Positions 1 through 7,592 of a stretch of DNA of 27,767 nucleotides are shown here, piece after piece. The position numbers were made by a program, and so were the translations under genes. The notes under the pieces are model-generated. The model saw only the letters and a list, made by a program, of their open reading frames with translations, was not told where the DNA came from and did no database searches. Each line of letters opens with the position of its first letter. Within the stretch, counting starts at the first letter, position 1. Source of the stretch: a virus; the IMG/VR virus record IMGVR_UViG_3300042458_001447, positions 1-27,767 of that record; one strand, 5' to 3'.

Positions 1-43
1 AATGTACGAAAAAGAGACGAATAATCCTAGCGTTTTCTGGTAT

Positions 44-196
44 TTATTTTTCAACTCCAATAACCCATTGGAGTGTAGTAATTGCCGTTCTTATTTTTAG
101 TATGGTAATATCATTCAGAATATCTTCTTTCATTTCTCGTGCCAGTTCAACCTCTAACTCTGCGATTTCTATTAGAATATCCGTTTCGTTTTTCAT
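44..196 (-). CDS. Small hypothetical protein, 50 aa, minus strand
   Basis: I do not recognise this protein. It reads ATG at 196-194 to a TAA at 46-44 without interruption. It is a short, charged, probably helical peptide, with an acidic N-terminal half (MKNETDILIEIAELEVELAR) and a more hydrophobic C-terminal end (TTLQWVIGVEK). It is the only minus-strand gene I can support in the window. The main support beyond the open frame is a good Bacteroidota-type promoter upstream (plus positions 221-251) that would give a leader of about 18 bases. Being short and divergent from the operon on the right, it could be an early regulatory peptide, but that is inference. It is also possible that it is not translated. 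Confidence 0.5.
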   Translation of the reverse strand: MKNETDILIEIAELEVELAREMKEDILNDITILKIRTAITTLQWVIGVEK

Positions 197-220
197 ATAG
201 TGTATTATTTCATAATAAAT

Positions 221-251
221 CCAATGTACAAAAAATGAAAATAAAAAACAA
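221..251 (-). promoter_or_regulatory. Bacteroidota-type promoter for the minus-strand small gene
   Basis: Read on the minus strand, CTTG (TTG at 251-249) is followed by exactly 20 bases and TACATTGG (228-221). This fits the known Bacteroidota pattern of TTTG at -33 and TAnnTTTG at -7. The expected start point near 214 lies about 18 bases before the ATG at 196. A related string, TTTTTCGTACATT, is found at the extreme left edge on the same strand (positions 13-1), perhaps the promoter of another minus-strand gene outside the window. Confidence 0.5.
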
Positions 252-267
252 GCTTTTAATCAGTTAT

Positions 268-299
268 TTTGGAAAATTTAATAATTATTAGTATATTGT
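268..299 (+). promoter_or_regulatory. Bacteroidota-type promoter for the 324 operon
   Basis: TTTG at 268-271, a 20-base spacer, then TATATTGT at 292-299, resembling TAnnTTTG. A start near 305 would give a leader of about 18 bases before the ATG at 324. It is back to back with the minus-strand promoter at 221-251, so the gap 197-323 holds a divergent promoter pair and nothing else I can see. Confidence 0.45.
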
Positions 300-323
300 T
301 ATACTCTAACCATCTACATCTCC

Positions 324-626
324 ATGAATGCCAAAGTTTTATCTAGCCTAGAAAGAAGTTACATCCAATTGGATTGGAAAGAATATATTAGTAAGATAGA
401 AATGAATACGGAGCAGATGGTTAAGATTATTGATTTAATCGAAGTTTTCAAAAAAATTAAAGGAACTAAAGAATTAGTTGTATTTAGGTTTGAAGGAGTA
501 CCTGCATACGTTACCGTTAAAAAGGAAGAATATAGTTCAATATTGGATTGGATACATCAGAGAATGCTAGATTTTGAAATTTTTGAGCAGTGTAAACGAA
601 TCGATGATTTGATTAAAACTTTATAA
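324..626 (+). CDS. Hypothetical protein, 100 aa
   Basis: I do not recognise this protein. It is small, mixed-charge and without membrane segments or cysteine clusters (a single Cys near residue 90). The N-terminal part looks helical, the middle (KELVVFRFEGVPAYVTVKKE, residues about 49-68) looks like two or three beta strands, and the C-terminal part is again helical, so a small alpha-beta domain is likely. The start is the first ATG after a promoter-like site at 268-299. Eight bases separate it from the sugar isomerase gene that follows, so the two are probably co-transcribed. It is first in the operon, a common place for small phage accessory proteins, but no function can be assigned. Confidence 0.7.
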   Translation: MNAKVLSSLERSYIQLDWKEYISKIEMNTEQMVKIIDLIEVFKKIKGTKELVVFRFEGVPAYVTVKKEEYSSILDWIHQRMLDFEIFEQCKRIDDLIKTL

Positions 627-633
627 AGAATAT

Positions 634-1134
634 ATGGATTTACAGGAATATAAAAAATGCTTATCTGAAATAGAGATAGGCAAATTGGCAACTTTAAAAA
701 ATTTAATAAATCATCACACTAATATCATTATATTAGGTAATGGTGGTAGTAATGCAGTTGCGTTACATATAGCGGAGGATTACCATAAAATGTTGGGGGT
801 TAAAGCAATTACGTTCGGAGATACTCCTAGAATGAGTTGTTATGCGAATGATTACGGATGGGATAATGCGTATCAAATGTTTTTAGAACACTTCGTAGAA
901 GGGGATACATTGGTAATATTAATATCATCATCAGGTAATTCAAAAAATATACTGAATTGTGCGAAATATTGTATAGATAATTCCATTGATATGATTACAA
1001 TGTCAGGTCATTCCGAAAAGAATAAATTGAAATCTAACTTTGGTAGTCATTCAAAATTACATTTTTGGGTAGATAGTAAAGATTACGGAATCGTTGAAGG
1101 TTTGCACGAACTAATTTTACATTCTGTAATTTAA
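634..1134 (+). CDS. SIS-domain sugar-phosphate isomerase, GmhA-like (sedoheptulose-7-phosphate isomerase family)
   Basis: A 166-residue single SIS (sugar isomerase) domain. GNGGSN at residues 36-41 is the phosphate-binding loop of the GmhA group, followed by LHIAED (44-49), where GmhA carries a zinc-binding His and a catalytic Glu; Asp49 may stand in the Glu position here. ISSSGNS (97-103) is the second substrate loop. The C-terminus has HELILH (158-163), matching the helix with the other catalytic His in GmhA. In bacteria GmhA converts sedoheptulose 7-phosphate to heptose 7-phosphate for ADP-heptose and LPS synthesis. GmhA-like genes occur in some phages, but their role there is uncertain. 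The protein is slightly shorter than bacterial GmhA (about 190 aa), losing part of the last helix. Substrate unproven. Confidence 0.85.
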   Translation: MDLQEYKKCLSEIEIGKLATLKNLINHHTNIIILGNGGSNAVALHIAEDYHKMLGVKAITFGDTPRMSCYANDYGWDNAYQMFLEHFVEGDTLVILISSSGNSKNILNCAKYCIDNSIDMITMSGHSEKNKLKSNFGSHSKLHFWVDSKDYGIVEGLHELILHSVI

Positions 1135-1161
1135 TAAGTTTCATTAATTAAACAAAAATTT

Positions 1162-1896
1162 ATGGCATCAAATATATCATTAAAACATAGAGAATTGACA
1201 GAACAAATAGCAGACCAAAAACGACCAAAAGGTTCTATTAAATTTCAACTTCAGTTAAATGAAGAACAAAAACAAGCCAAAGAAAAGATTTTATCAAATG
1301 CAATTACCATATTGAGTGGTAAAGCAGGTAGTGGCAAAACACTCCTAGCGTGTCAGGTTGCATTGGATATGTTATTTAAGAAAGAAGTTAAACAAATCAT
1401 CATCACAAGACCAACCGTAAGTAAAGAAGAAATTGGATTTCTACCAGGTGACCTTCGCGAAAAGATGGAACCTTGGATGCAACCAGTTTATGCAAACTTT
1501 TATCAACTTTACAACAAACAAAAAATAGATGAGATTTTAAAAGATGGGACAGTGGAAATTGTACCACTTGCATTTATGAGAGGTAGAACATTTTTAGATT
1601 CATTTATTATTGTAGATGAGGCACAAAATTGTACCAACGAACAAATGGAAATGATTACATCTCGTTTGGGATTGAGAAGTAAAATGGTAGTATGTGGTGA
1701 TACACAACAAGTAGATTTAAAATCAAAAGGAGAAAGTGGATTTAAGTTTTTAGTATCTGCTGCAAAGAAGATTAAAGATATGGATTCACATACCCTACTT
1801 ACCAACCATAGACATCCAGTAGTTGATTCCCTATTAGAGGCATACGATACTTTTTACTCAATGGCATCAAACTTATCAGGTTCTATCAAAAAGTAG
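1162..1896 (+). CDS. phoH: PhoH-like ATPase
   Basis: A 244-residue PhoH-family P-loop NTPase. Walker A is GKAGSGKT at residues 53-60 and Walker B is FIIVDEAQN at 148-156. The PhoH signatures FLPGDLREKMEPWMQP (93-108), GDTQQVDL (179-186) and a C-terminal RHPVV (217-221) are all present. Length is normal for the phage version, which lacks the PIN or KH domains of larger bacterial relatives. PhoH is a predicted RNA helicase-like ATPase; it is very common in marine T4-like phages and often used as a marker gene, though its job in infection is not settled. It lies between the sugar isomerase and the fibre gene, separated from the former by 27 bases. The sequence is less AT-biased than the accessory block at 4.3-9.8 kb. 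Confidence 0.95.
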   Translation: MASNISLKHRELTEQIADQKRPKGSIKFQLQLNEEQKQAKEKILSNAITILSGKAGSGKTLLACQVALDMLFKKEVKQIIITRPTVSKEEIGFLPGDLREKMEPWMQPVYANFYQLYNKQKIDEILKDGTVEIVPLAFMRGRTFLDSFIIVDEAQNCTNEQMEMITSRLGLRSKMVVCGDTQQVDLKSKGESGFKFLVSAAKKIKDMDSHTLLTNHRHPVVDSLLEAYDTFYSMASNLSGSIKK

Positions 1897-1924
1897 TTAA
1901 TATCAACATTTATTTAAATATCCT

Positions 1925-1932
1925 TATATTTA
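1925..1932 (+). promoter_or_regulatory. TATATTTA -7-like box before the fibre gene
   Basis: TATATTTA lies 27 bases before the fibre start in a 63-base gap. The same octamer precedes the genes at 9874, 11493, 12751 and 21502. Unlike three of those, no TTG lies 20 bases upstream, so this could be a chance match in AT-rich DNA or a different promoter class (for example one read by the phage late sigma factor). Confidence 0.3.
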
Positions 1933-1959
1933 TATAAAAGAACTTAAAAAAATCAAAAT

Positions 1960-3870
1960 ATGAGAGCAGTCATTATAGGTACTGATTTTATGAAAGATAC
2001 TGATGGTACTTTCAAGGCATTAGAAACGAATACAAATATTCAATTAGATACCCAATGGTCTCTTAATTTTGATTCAGCATCATTTGAGAATTTTGTACTT
2101 TCAAATAATTTTACCGAAGTTGTATTGATTTCAAATCAAAATAATACATCGCTCGGTTCAGATTATACAATTAATGATGCGATTATTGAGCTTGAAACTA
2201 TAACTAACAATTATGTAAATAACTCAATACCTTTTACACCATTTAATTTTAGTTTTAATCAATATTTACAATCATTTTTATCTGGAAGTGATGTACAACT
2301 AACAACCATATCCACAGATGCTACATCTACTACTATTCCGTTTGTTGAAGATGCGGATGATAAGTTAATCATACGATTATCATTTGATACTACTGCATTA
2401 ATTGATGACAACTATGCAAGAGATAATTGGGGATTTTTGAAATTAATGTATGATGCTGATAATAATTCTATTCCAAAGTGTTATATTGATGATGCGGAAT
2501 TTGGCATAGATAATATTGGTGAAACATTAAGAGATAATGGAAATCATCCTAATTATTGTATTAAAAAGAGAGTAACTCCTGCTGATAATGCAATATATCC
2601 AATATTACTTAAAATTTCTAATGTAGAAGAATTGAATGCTTTAAAATCTAATTTGGAAGTTGATGAATATATTCAAGAATATATTTTTAATACCGATGAT
2701 TTATTTGAGGATAGATTAAACTCATATAGAAGTATAGATGTGTTATATGGTTCAAATTTAGATATAATACATTTACAAGTTGTAGAAAAAACAAAAAATT
2801 TACCAGTTCTAGCTTCTGCAGATTTTGATGATAATAACCAAGTTCAACCTTGGGATAGAATGAGATATCTTCAAAAATTTCATACAACTTCTAATCAAGT
2901 TGCAATAAAATTAAGTGCTACCGAAAACACTAAAGTAATACTGCCAGATGATACTATTGAATTAGCACCTAATTTACAAATAGGTGATGAAGTTAAATCT
3001 ATTTTATTTCCAACATTACCAGATGAAAGTAGTATGAATAATTTAGATAGTTGGTCTTCTTCATTTGATTCAGTAATCACAGATTACCAAATATCATCAT
3101 CATTTTTAGAAAACAAATCAACTACTAATTATTATGGAGTTTTAGTAACATTTGAAACTGATTTGAATTCTACTTTTAGTGATGTTAATCATGCTCAAAT
3201 AATGATAAAAGATGGGGATAATGTAAAATTTGAAACATATTCGAACTTAACAAATGGTAATGAGATTATTATTTTTGATACAACTACGAACGAGTTAACT
3301 ACTACTACTATAACCAATGTAAATTTTAGATTTGATAAATTTACTGCATATACCTTGGATTTTGAAGAATTTGATTTATTCCTTACGTTAGAAGAAACTG
3401 AAAATCAAAGTAGATATGGATTGGTTACTCATAATTTTGGATATGATTGCTACTTCTCTTCAGTTACATATTTTAGTGGTCCTGGATATTGTGTTAGTTC
3501 CTGGGCATGTTCCTCGGGTGCATACTTGAACCAATGTGGATGGAATCACGATATTTCCATCCGATGTTCAAGATTTCCACCCACTGGCTTTAATTACTCA
3601 CCTGGAAGTGCAACACTGAATTTAAACACTCTTTGTAATGACCAAAAATCAGATATTCGATATAAAGAAAATCTAACTTTAATTGGTATATCTAATAGTG
3701 GATTAAATATCTACACCTTTAATTACAAAAACGAAGAGGGATTATATCAAGGAGTTATTGCTCAAGAATTGATTGGAACCAAATTTGAAGATGCGTTATC
3801 TAAAAATAGTGAAGGATTATACGAAGTAGATTATAGTAAAATAGATGTGGAATTTAAAAAAATAAATTAA
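1960..3870 (+). CDS. Large fibre-like virion protein with C-terminal S74 intramolecular chaperone
   Basis: A 636-residue protein ending in a clear peptidase S74 / intramolecular chaperone domain: SDIRYKEN starts at residue 564, followed by a GLNIYTFNY segment, QGVIAQE and the VDYSKI end. Ser564 and Lys569 fit the Ser/Lys self-cleavage pair of this family, which trimerises fibre proteins and then cuts itself off. Just before it lies a Cys-rich stretch with cysteines at 497, 511, 517, 526, 536 and 559, unusual for a fibre. The N-terminal 300 residues do not look fibrous; they carry DGTFKALETNTN (15-26) and other segments that resemble pieces of ATP-grasp enzymes. The middle (310-490) is Ser/Thr/Asn-rich and probably beta. 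Likely a receptor-binding or appendage protein; the N-terminal reading is tentative. Confidence 0.8.
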   Translation: MRAVIIGTDFMKDTDGTFKALETNTNIQLDTQWSLNFDSASFENFVLSNNFTEVVLISNQNNTSLGSDYTINDAIIELETITNNYVNNSIPFTPFNFSFNQYLQSFLSGSDVQLTTISTDATSTTIPFVEDADDKLIIRLSFDTTALIDDNYARDNWGFLKLMYDADNNSIPKCYIDDAEFGIDNIGETLRDNGNHPNYCIKKRVTPADNAIYPILLKISNVEELNALKSNLEVDEYIQEYIFNTDDLFEDRLNSYRSIDVLYGSNLDIIHLQVVEKTKNLPVLASADFDDNNQVQPWDRMRYLQKFHTTSNQVAIKLSATENTKVILPDDTIELAPNLQIGDEVKSILFPTLPDESSMNNLDSWSSSFDSVITDYQISSSFLENKSTTNYYGVLVTFETDLNSTFSDVNHAQIMIKDGDNVKFETYSNLTNGNEIIIFDTTTNELTTTTITNVNFRFDKFTAYTLDFEEFDLFLTLEETENQSRYGLVTHNFGYDCYFSSVTYFSGPGYCVSSWACSSGAYLNQCGWNHDISIRCSRFPPTGFNYSPGSATLNLNTLCNDQKSDIRYKENLTLIGISNSGLNIYTFNYKNEEGLYQGVIAQELIGTKFEDALSKNSEGLYEVDYSKIDVEFKKIN

Positions 3871-3871
3871 T

Positions 3872-4021
3872 ATGGCAACCGAAATTAACAAAAATATAAC
3901 ATACCCAAATCATACCGATTTGTTTAAAAGACAGAGAATAAATACAAACTCTGTTGTAAAAACCGCTCTTTCAGATAAAATTAATCTATTTGTAAATGCT
4001 GTAAAAGAAAAACATTTGTAA
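3872..4021 (+). CDS. Small hypothetical protein, 49 aa
   Basis: A short basic protein (MATEINKNITYPNHTDLFKR at the N-terminus, ending VKEKHL) with an uninterrupted frame. It starts two bases after the fibre stop codon and fills almost the whole gap to the zinc-ribbon gene, in the same tight spacing seen throughout the window. I do not recognise it. A peptide directly behind a fibre gene could be a small fibre-assembly or structural partner, but that is only position-based. Confidence 0.55.
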   Translation: MATEINKNITYPNHTDLFKRQRINTNSVVKTALSDKINLFVNAVKEKHL

Positions 4022-4039
4022 TAATTAATAATTAGTTAT

Positions 4040-4321
4040 ATGTTTGATAAAGTAAAAGAAATTGCAGAATCTTGGATTATAGCCAACAATCCCTCTGAAT
4101 CTCAATTAAAATTAGCGGACGAACGATTAAAAATTTGTAAAGGGTGTGATAAGATGGTAAAGGGTACTCTAGTAAAGTTTAAATGTTCGGAGTGTGGTTG
4201 TCCTATTGATAAGAAAATATTCTCACCAACGTATGATGCATGTCCTTTACATAAATGGTTAGATGTAGAAAGTTCTGATGTGTTTGGTAACACACGAAAA
4301 CAACAAAATAGTTTAATATAA
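4040..4321 (+). CDS. Small zinc-ribbon protein, 93 aa
   Basis: The cysteine pattern is a double zinc-knuckle: CKGC at residues 33-36 and CSEC at 49-52, then Cys54, with CPLHKW at 68-73 supplying two more possible ligands. The first 30 residues form an amphipathic helix (SESQLKLADERLKICKGC) that leads directly into the first knuckle. This architecture is frequent among small marine phage proteins of unknown function. The spacing would allow one or two zinc ions. It lies between the fibre genes and the accessory enzyme block. Binding to nucleic acid or protein is possible; no enzyme activity is suggested by the sequence. Confidence 0.75.
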   Translation: MFDKVKEIAESWIIANNPSESQLKLADERLKICKGCDKMVKGTLVKFKCSECGCPIDKKIFSPTYDACPLHKWLDVESSDVFGNTRKQQNSLI

Positions 4322-4353
4322 TATTATTGTCAAATTGGTTATAATTTTTTTTA

Positions 4354-5634
4354 ATGAAATTTTATATTCATCATTTTTATTCAATTTCTCTTTTTTATAA
4401 GTTGTTTCATAAAACAACTAATAGAAGATATGAACTAACTAATAACATCGGTTCCATTTTTTGTTCTTACGAGGGGAATGATTTGGAATTGGTATTTGAC
4501 CCTACACTAAACGATAATACCGATGGATATCATATATTGGATTTTTTAACTTGTTTAGAACAGATAAACCACGATGATAAGTTAAAAAGTATCGATTGTA
4601 TAAATCGTAAAGAAGGTGATACATCACATCGTGGTAAATGGGGAGCTGAATTTGGTATAAATGATATTCCAATAATGAAATGGATAGCCAATACTTTGGA
4701 AAATAAAAGTAATTGGTTTATTTTTTTATTACGAACTGAAAAATCAATAATAAAATATGATGGTATTGATTATCCAAATGTGATGGATTTGGAGGTTCAA
4801 ATAGATAGATTAAAAAATCATGTTATAATATCAGACAATGTGATTTTTAATGACTTTGTAAAAACCAAATACCCAAATCACTTTTTTTGTTTAACAAATA
4901 CAATACATCAATGGAATGAACTTTTATCAATTCGTTGGTATTATGAATTTAAAAATATATTTAGTAAATTAAACCAGCCGTATGATTTATGTTTCTCTAT
5001 GAGATATCATAAGAGAAATAGAACTAATATCATAAATGGATTGGCAAAACTAAATGATGATAGAATATATCTTTCGAGAGTAGATAATTGTATTAATAAA
5101 GAATTTGCTATGTATTCTAAACAATTAGAAAAAAATATCAACTATAATATTAATAAAGGAGATGATTTTGATGATATATCTTGGATTGAAAATATAGAAC
5201 ATTATTTAGATTATTTGATGAGAATCTTACCAATGTCCAAGATGCATATACTATCCGAAACTTGGGATTGGAAAGAAGGTGATTTTACATCAAACTATTT
5301 ATCTGAAAAAACTTATGGATTCTTACTATCCAATATTCCTTTTATATCTACACATCAGTATCCATTGGAAGTGATAACCGAAATATTGAATACACCTCCA
5401 CATCCATTTTATAATGAAATAAAAAACGTAAATGGTAATCCTGGCAAATTTGTTTTATTCGTGGAAGAATTTATGAAAAATTATGAAACTAATAGACAAC
5501 TATGTATTAACTGGGGTAATGGTACACACAATAAATTAATAAGTTTTATGGATAATGAAAATTCATTTTTAAAAAATATAATTAATAATAATTTTATTAT
5601 AGAAAAAAATACTATATACAAAAACATTATATAA
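4354..5634 (+). CDS. Glycosyltransferase-like protein (paralogue of the 8648 gene)
   Basis: A 426-residue soluble protein, not recognised by name. Near the C-terminus it has LSEKTYGFLLSNIPFIST (residues 316-333), and in the middle a segment DLCFSMRYHKRNRTNIINGL. The 8648 gene carries the same two blocks in the same order (CFNGIPRENR and SEKTYKPIYLCQPFIVFG). The S/T-E-K-T/I-y-x(n)-P-F/I-I block is typical of the donor-binding half of some glycosyltransferases, including the GT10 fucosyltransferase-like group, where the Glu and Lys contact the nucleotide sugar. No DxD motif stands out. It heads the accessory enzyme block and is followed two bases later by an oxygenase-like gene. A sugar transfer role is inference from this motif and the neighbours. 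Confidence 0.5.
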   Translation: MKFYIHHFYSISLFYKLFHKTTNRRYELTNNIGSIFCSYEGNDLELVFDPTLNDNTDGYHILDFLTCLEQINHDDKLKSIDCINRKEGDTSHRGKWGAEFGINDIPIMKWIANTLENKSNWFIFLLRTEKSIIKYDGIDYPNVMDLEVQIDRLKNHVIISDNVIFNDFVKTKYPNHFFCLTNTIHQWNELLSIRWYYEFKNIFSKLNQPYDLCFSMRYHKRNRTNIINGLAKLNDDRIYLSRVDNCINKEFAMYSKQLEKNINYNINKGDDFDDISWIENIEHYLDYLMRILPMSKMHILSETWDWKEGDFTSNYLSEKTYGFLLSNIPFISTHQYPLEVITEILNTPPHPFYNEIKNVNGNPGKFVLFVEEFMKNYETNRQLCINWGNGTHNKLISFMDNENSFLKNIINNNFIIEKNTIYKNII

Positions 5635-5635
5635 T

Positions 5636-6286
5636 ATGGAAAAAATATGGTTTGATGATACAACATTTATATGGAAAACAAAACTTAATTTATTTGATAA
5701 TAAAAATGAAATAATTAAACAAGCAAAACGAGTTGAAAAATCCCGTTACGGTGCTATCCATGACGGATTTGGATATTTAATAACAGAAGATGATAAAGTT
5801 CTGGATATAGCAAGTTGTGGATACCAACCTCTATTGGATAAAATAATTAAATTAAGTACCAATTATTGTAAGGAAATATATATTGAAAATAATAAGTATA
5901 ATAAATTAAATACTGAATCTTGGATTAACATAGTTAGAGCAAAAAATCCAGTACAAAGTTCATATAAAGATAGAGATGTAATTGGAGAGTTGAGTTATCA
6001 TGCACATACTGAAATTAATAAAAGACTTAAATCATTTTTTCCACATTATACCTTTGTTTATTATATTCAAATGCCGGATGTAATGAATGGAGATGATGGT
6101 GTTTTATACTTTAGAGGTAAAAATAAAAAAGAATATTGGATAAGACCAGAAGAGGATGATTTAATTATAATGGAGGGTGATATGCCCCATGCTCCAAATA
6201 ATGCACCCAATTCAACATTAGATAGAATAGTATTAGCAGGTAATGTTGGTTTTGAATTTCTTAAAAACTTTAAAAGTATTATATAA
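5636..6286 (+). CDS. Putative 2OG-Fe(II) oxygenase-like protein, 216 aa
   Basis: The C-terminal half has the layout of a small double-stranded beta-helix oxygenase: YHAHTEINKR (residues 121-130) could give His and an acidic ligand (His124 and Glu126, or His122 and His124), GVLYFRG (155-161) is a core strand, LIIMEGDMPHAP (176-187) gives the distal His185, and DRIVLAGNVGF (196-206) supplies Arg197 for 2-oxoglutarate. This matches the general phage Fe2OG plan in which the distal His lies on a strand starting with a Gly-Asp turn. The first 100 residues are unassigned. The classical HxD is replaced by HxE or HxH, so activity is uncertain. The stop codon shares one base with the start of the next gene, a clearer oxygenase, which suggests the two are translated together. 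Confidence 0.5.
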   Translation: MEKIWFDDTTFIWKTKLNLFDNKNEIIKQAKRVEKSRYGAIHDGFGYLITEDDKVLDIASCGYQPLLDKIIKLSTNYCKEIYIENNKYNKLNTESWINIVRAKNPVQSSYKDRDVIGELSYHAHTEINKRLKSFFPHYTFVYYIQMPDVMNGDDGVLYFRGKNKKEYWIRPEEDDLIIMEGDMPHAPNNAPNSTLDRIVLAGNVGFEFLKNFKSII

Positions 6287-6855
6287 TGTTTATTAAATAT
6301 ATTGAGAATTTCTTAACAAAAGAAGAATGTGAACAAATAATTTTATTAGGAGAGTCAATTGGTCTTATCCAAATGAAATCATCACTTATTGTAGATGGTA
6401 AATTAATTGAAGAGAATATGAGTTATAATGGTAATAAACGAATGGGTTGTTATTTTCACAATGACTTATTAGAAAATGAACTATTAAAAAATATTACAAA
6501 TAAGATTATTGAATTATCCAATAACCTAAATCCATTTAAGGGTGTATATTATACTAATGTACCAAGTTATTCATTCAATAGATATGGTGAGGGTGATTTA
6601 CTGGAGTGGCATTCAGATAAGCATGAAATCTTAAATGGTGCAACAATAACATTTATTATCCAACTTAACGATGATTATGAGGGTGGGGATGTTAAATATA
6701 TTACACATGAGGATAGTCACACTACCCCTAAAAAAGCAGGAAGTGTACTGATATTTGATTCAAATATAGTTCATTCGGTTGATGCAGTGATAAAAGGAAC
6801 TAGATATTCATTGAATGTCTGGCCAAGTAAAACAATTAAAAAATCTATATTATAA
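6286..6855 (+). CDS. 2OG-Fe(II) oxygenase, prolyl-4-hydroxylase-like
   Basis: A 189-residue protein with all key residues of the 2-oxoglutarate/Fe(II) dioxygenase family: WHSDKHE gives His109 and Asp111, IVHSVDAV gives His163, and GTRYSLNVW gives Arg173 for 2-oxoglutarate. The strand YEGGDVKYI (131-139) and the segment AGSVLIFDSN (151-160) fit the prolyl-4-hydroxylase/PKHD group. The N-terminal IENFLTKEECEQII (6-19) is also typical of that group. These enzymes hydroxylate proteins, small molecules or nucleic acid bases; T4-like marine phages often carry several of unknown substrate. It overlaps both neighbours by a single base (TAATG junctions), indicating translational coupling with another oxygenase-like protein before and a sulfotransferase-like protein after. 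Confidence 0.85.
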   Translation: MFIKYIENFLTKEECEQIILLGESIGLIQMKSSLIVDGKLIEENMSYNGNKRMGCYFHNDLLENELLKNITNKIIELSNNLNPFKGVYYTNVPSYSFNRYGEGDLLEWHSDKHEILNGATITFIIQLNDDYEGGDVKYITHEDSHTTPKKAGSVLIFDSNIVHSVDAVIKGTRYSLNVWPSKTIKKSIL

Positions 6856-7592
6856 TGTTAGTAGAAAATAAATTTATTTATGTATCATTACCAAGATGTG
6901 CATCAACTGCATTTATGGCATCTTGTGTAAAACAAAATTTAGATATTAAACATTATATTAATGATTATAATATGGATAATCAATTAATCAACAGTAGATA
7001 TACTAATATAAGTCAAATAGATTTTAAATATTTTGAAAAAGATTTTGCTCATAGTCATGAGCCAATACCTCTTTTAAAACAAAAATTTGGATATGATTAT
7101 AATGTAATATCCGTTAGAAGAAATAAATATGAAAGATTTATATCCCTATGGAAGCATGTATTAAACAAATTTAATGGATATGGTGATTTAGATACAGTTA
7201 ACAAATTATCAAACCTCACCATTCATGAATTATTATTCTATAACACAAATAATTTACAATCAGTAGAGAGTGTAAAAGAAGTTATTGAAATTTTTATAAA
7301 AAAATATAAGTTAAATATTGATGAAGTTGGCAGAGAAATGTTAAGAATTTTGATATTTCCCTATTCAAGATGGCATAATCATGACCCGAATATAATATGG
7401 TTTGATTTTAATGAATTGTATAAATTAGAAGAGTGGGTATCAAATAAATTAAATATAGATTTTAAATTAATAAATTTAAATAGTAGTAATCACTTTAATA
7501 CAAAATTAGAACTTAATGATGAATTTAAAGAAAAATATGATTCTATTTATTTACCGTATGATGAAGTTAAAAGTGTAAAAACTCTATTCTGA
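6855..7592 (+). CDS. Sulfotransferase-like protein
   Basis: A 245-residue protein with the two PAPS-binding blocks of the sulfotransferase superfamily. The 5'-phosphosulfate loop is YVSLPRCASTAF (residues 9-20), and the 3'-phosphate block is VISVRRNKYERFISLW (84-99), where the Arg and Ser contact the 3' phosphate. His66/His68 in the FAHSHEP segment sit where the catalytic base could lie. Length matches small carbohydrate sulfotransferases. The family moves sulfate from PAPS to hydroxyls on sugars, proteins or small molecules; in phages its target is mostly unknown. No PAPS synthesis gene is visible, so the donor would come from the host. It is translationally coupled to the oxygenase before it and the GNAT-like gene after it. 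Confidence 0.75.
   Translation: MLVENKFIYVSLPRCASTAFMASCVKQNLDIKHYINDYNMDNQLINSRYTNISQIDFKYFEKDFAHSHEPIPLLKQKFGYDYNVISVRRNKYERFISLWKHVLNKFNGYGDLDTVNKLSNLTIHELLFYNTNNLQSVESVKEVIEIFIKKYKLNIDEVGREMLRILIFPYSRWHNHDPNIIWFDFNELYKLEEWVSNKLNIDFKLINLNSSNHFNTKLELNDEFKEKYDSIYLPYDEVKSVKTLF

Noticed and set aside
4322-4353. T-run after the zinc-ribbon gene as a terminator
   Set aside because: There is an eight-T run but no G/C-containing stem before it, so an intrinsic terminator is not supported.
4956-4963. TATATTTA inside the 4354 gene, with TTG 18 bases upstream
   Set aside because: It is internal to a long coding frame and the spacer is 18 rather than 20 bases. It shows that the octamer alone occurs by chance in this AT-rich DNA.
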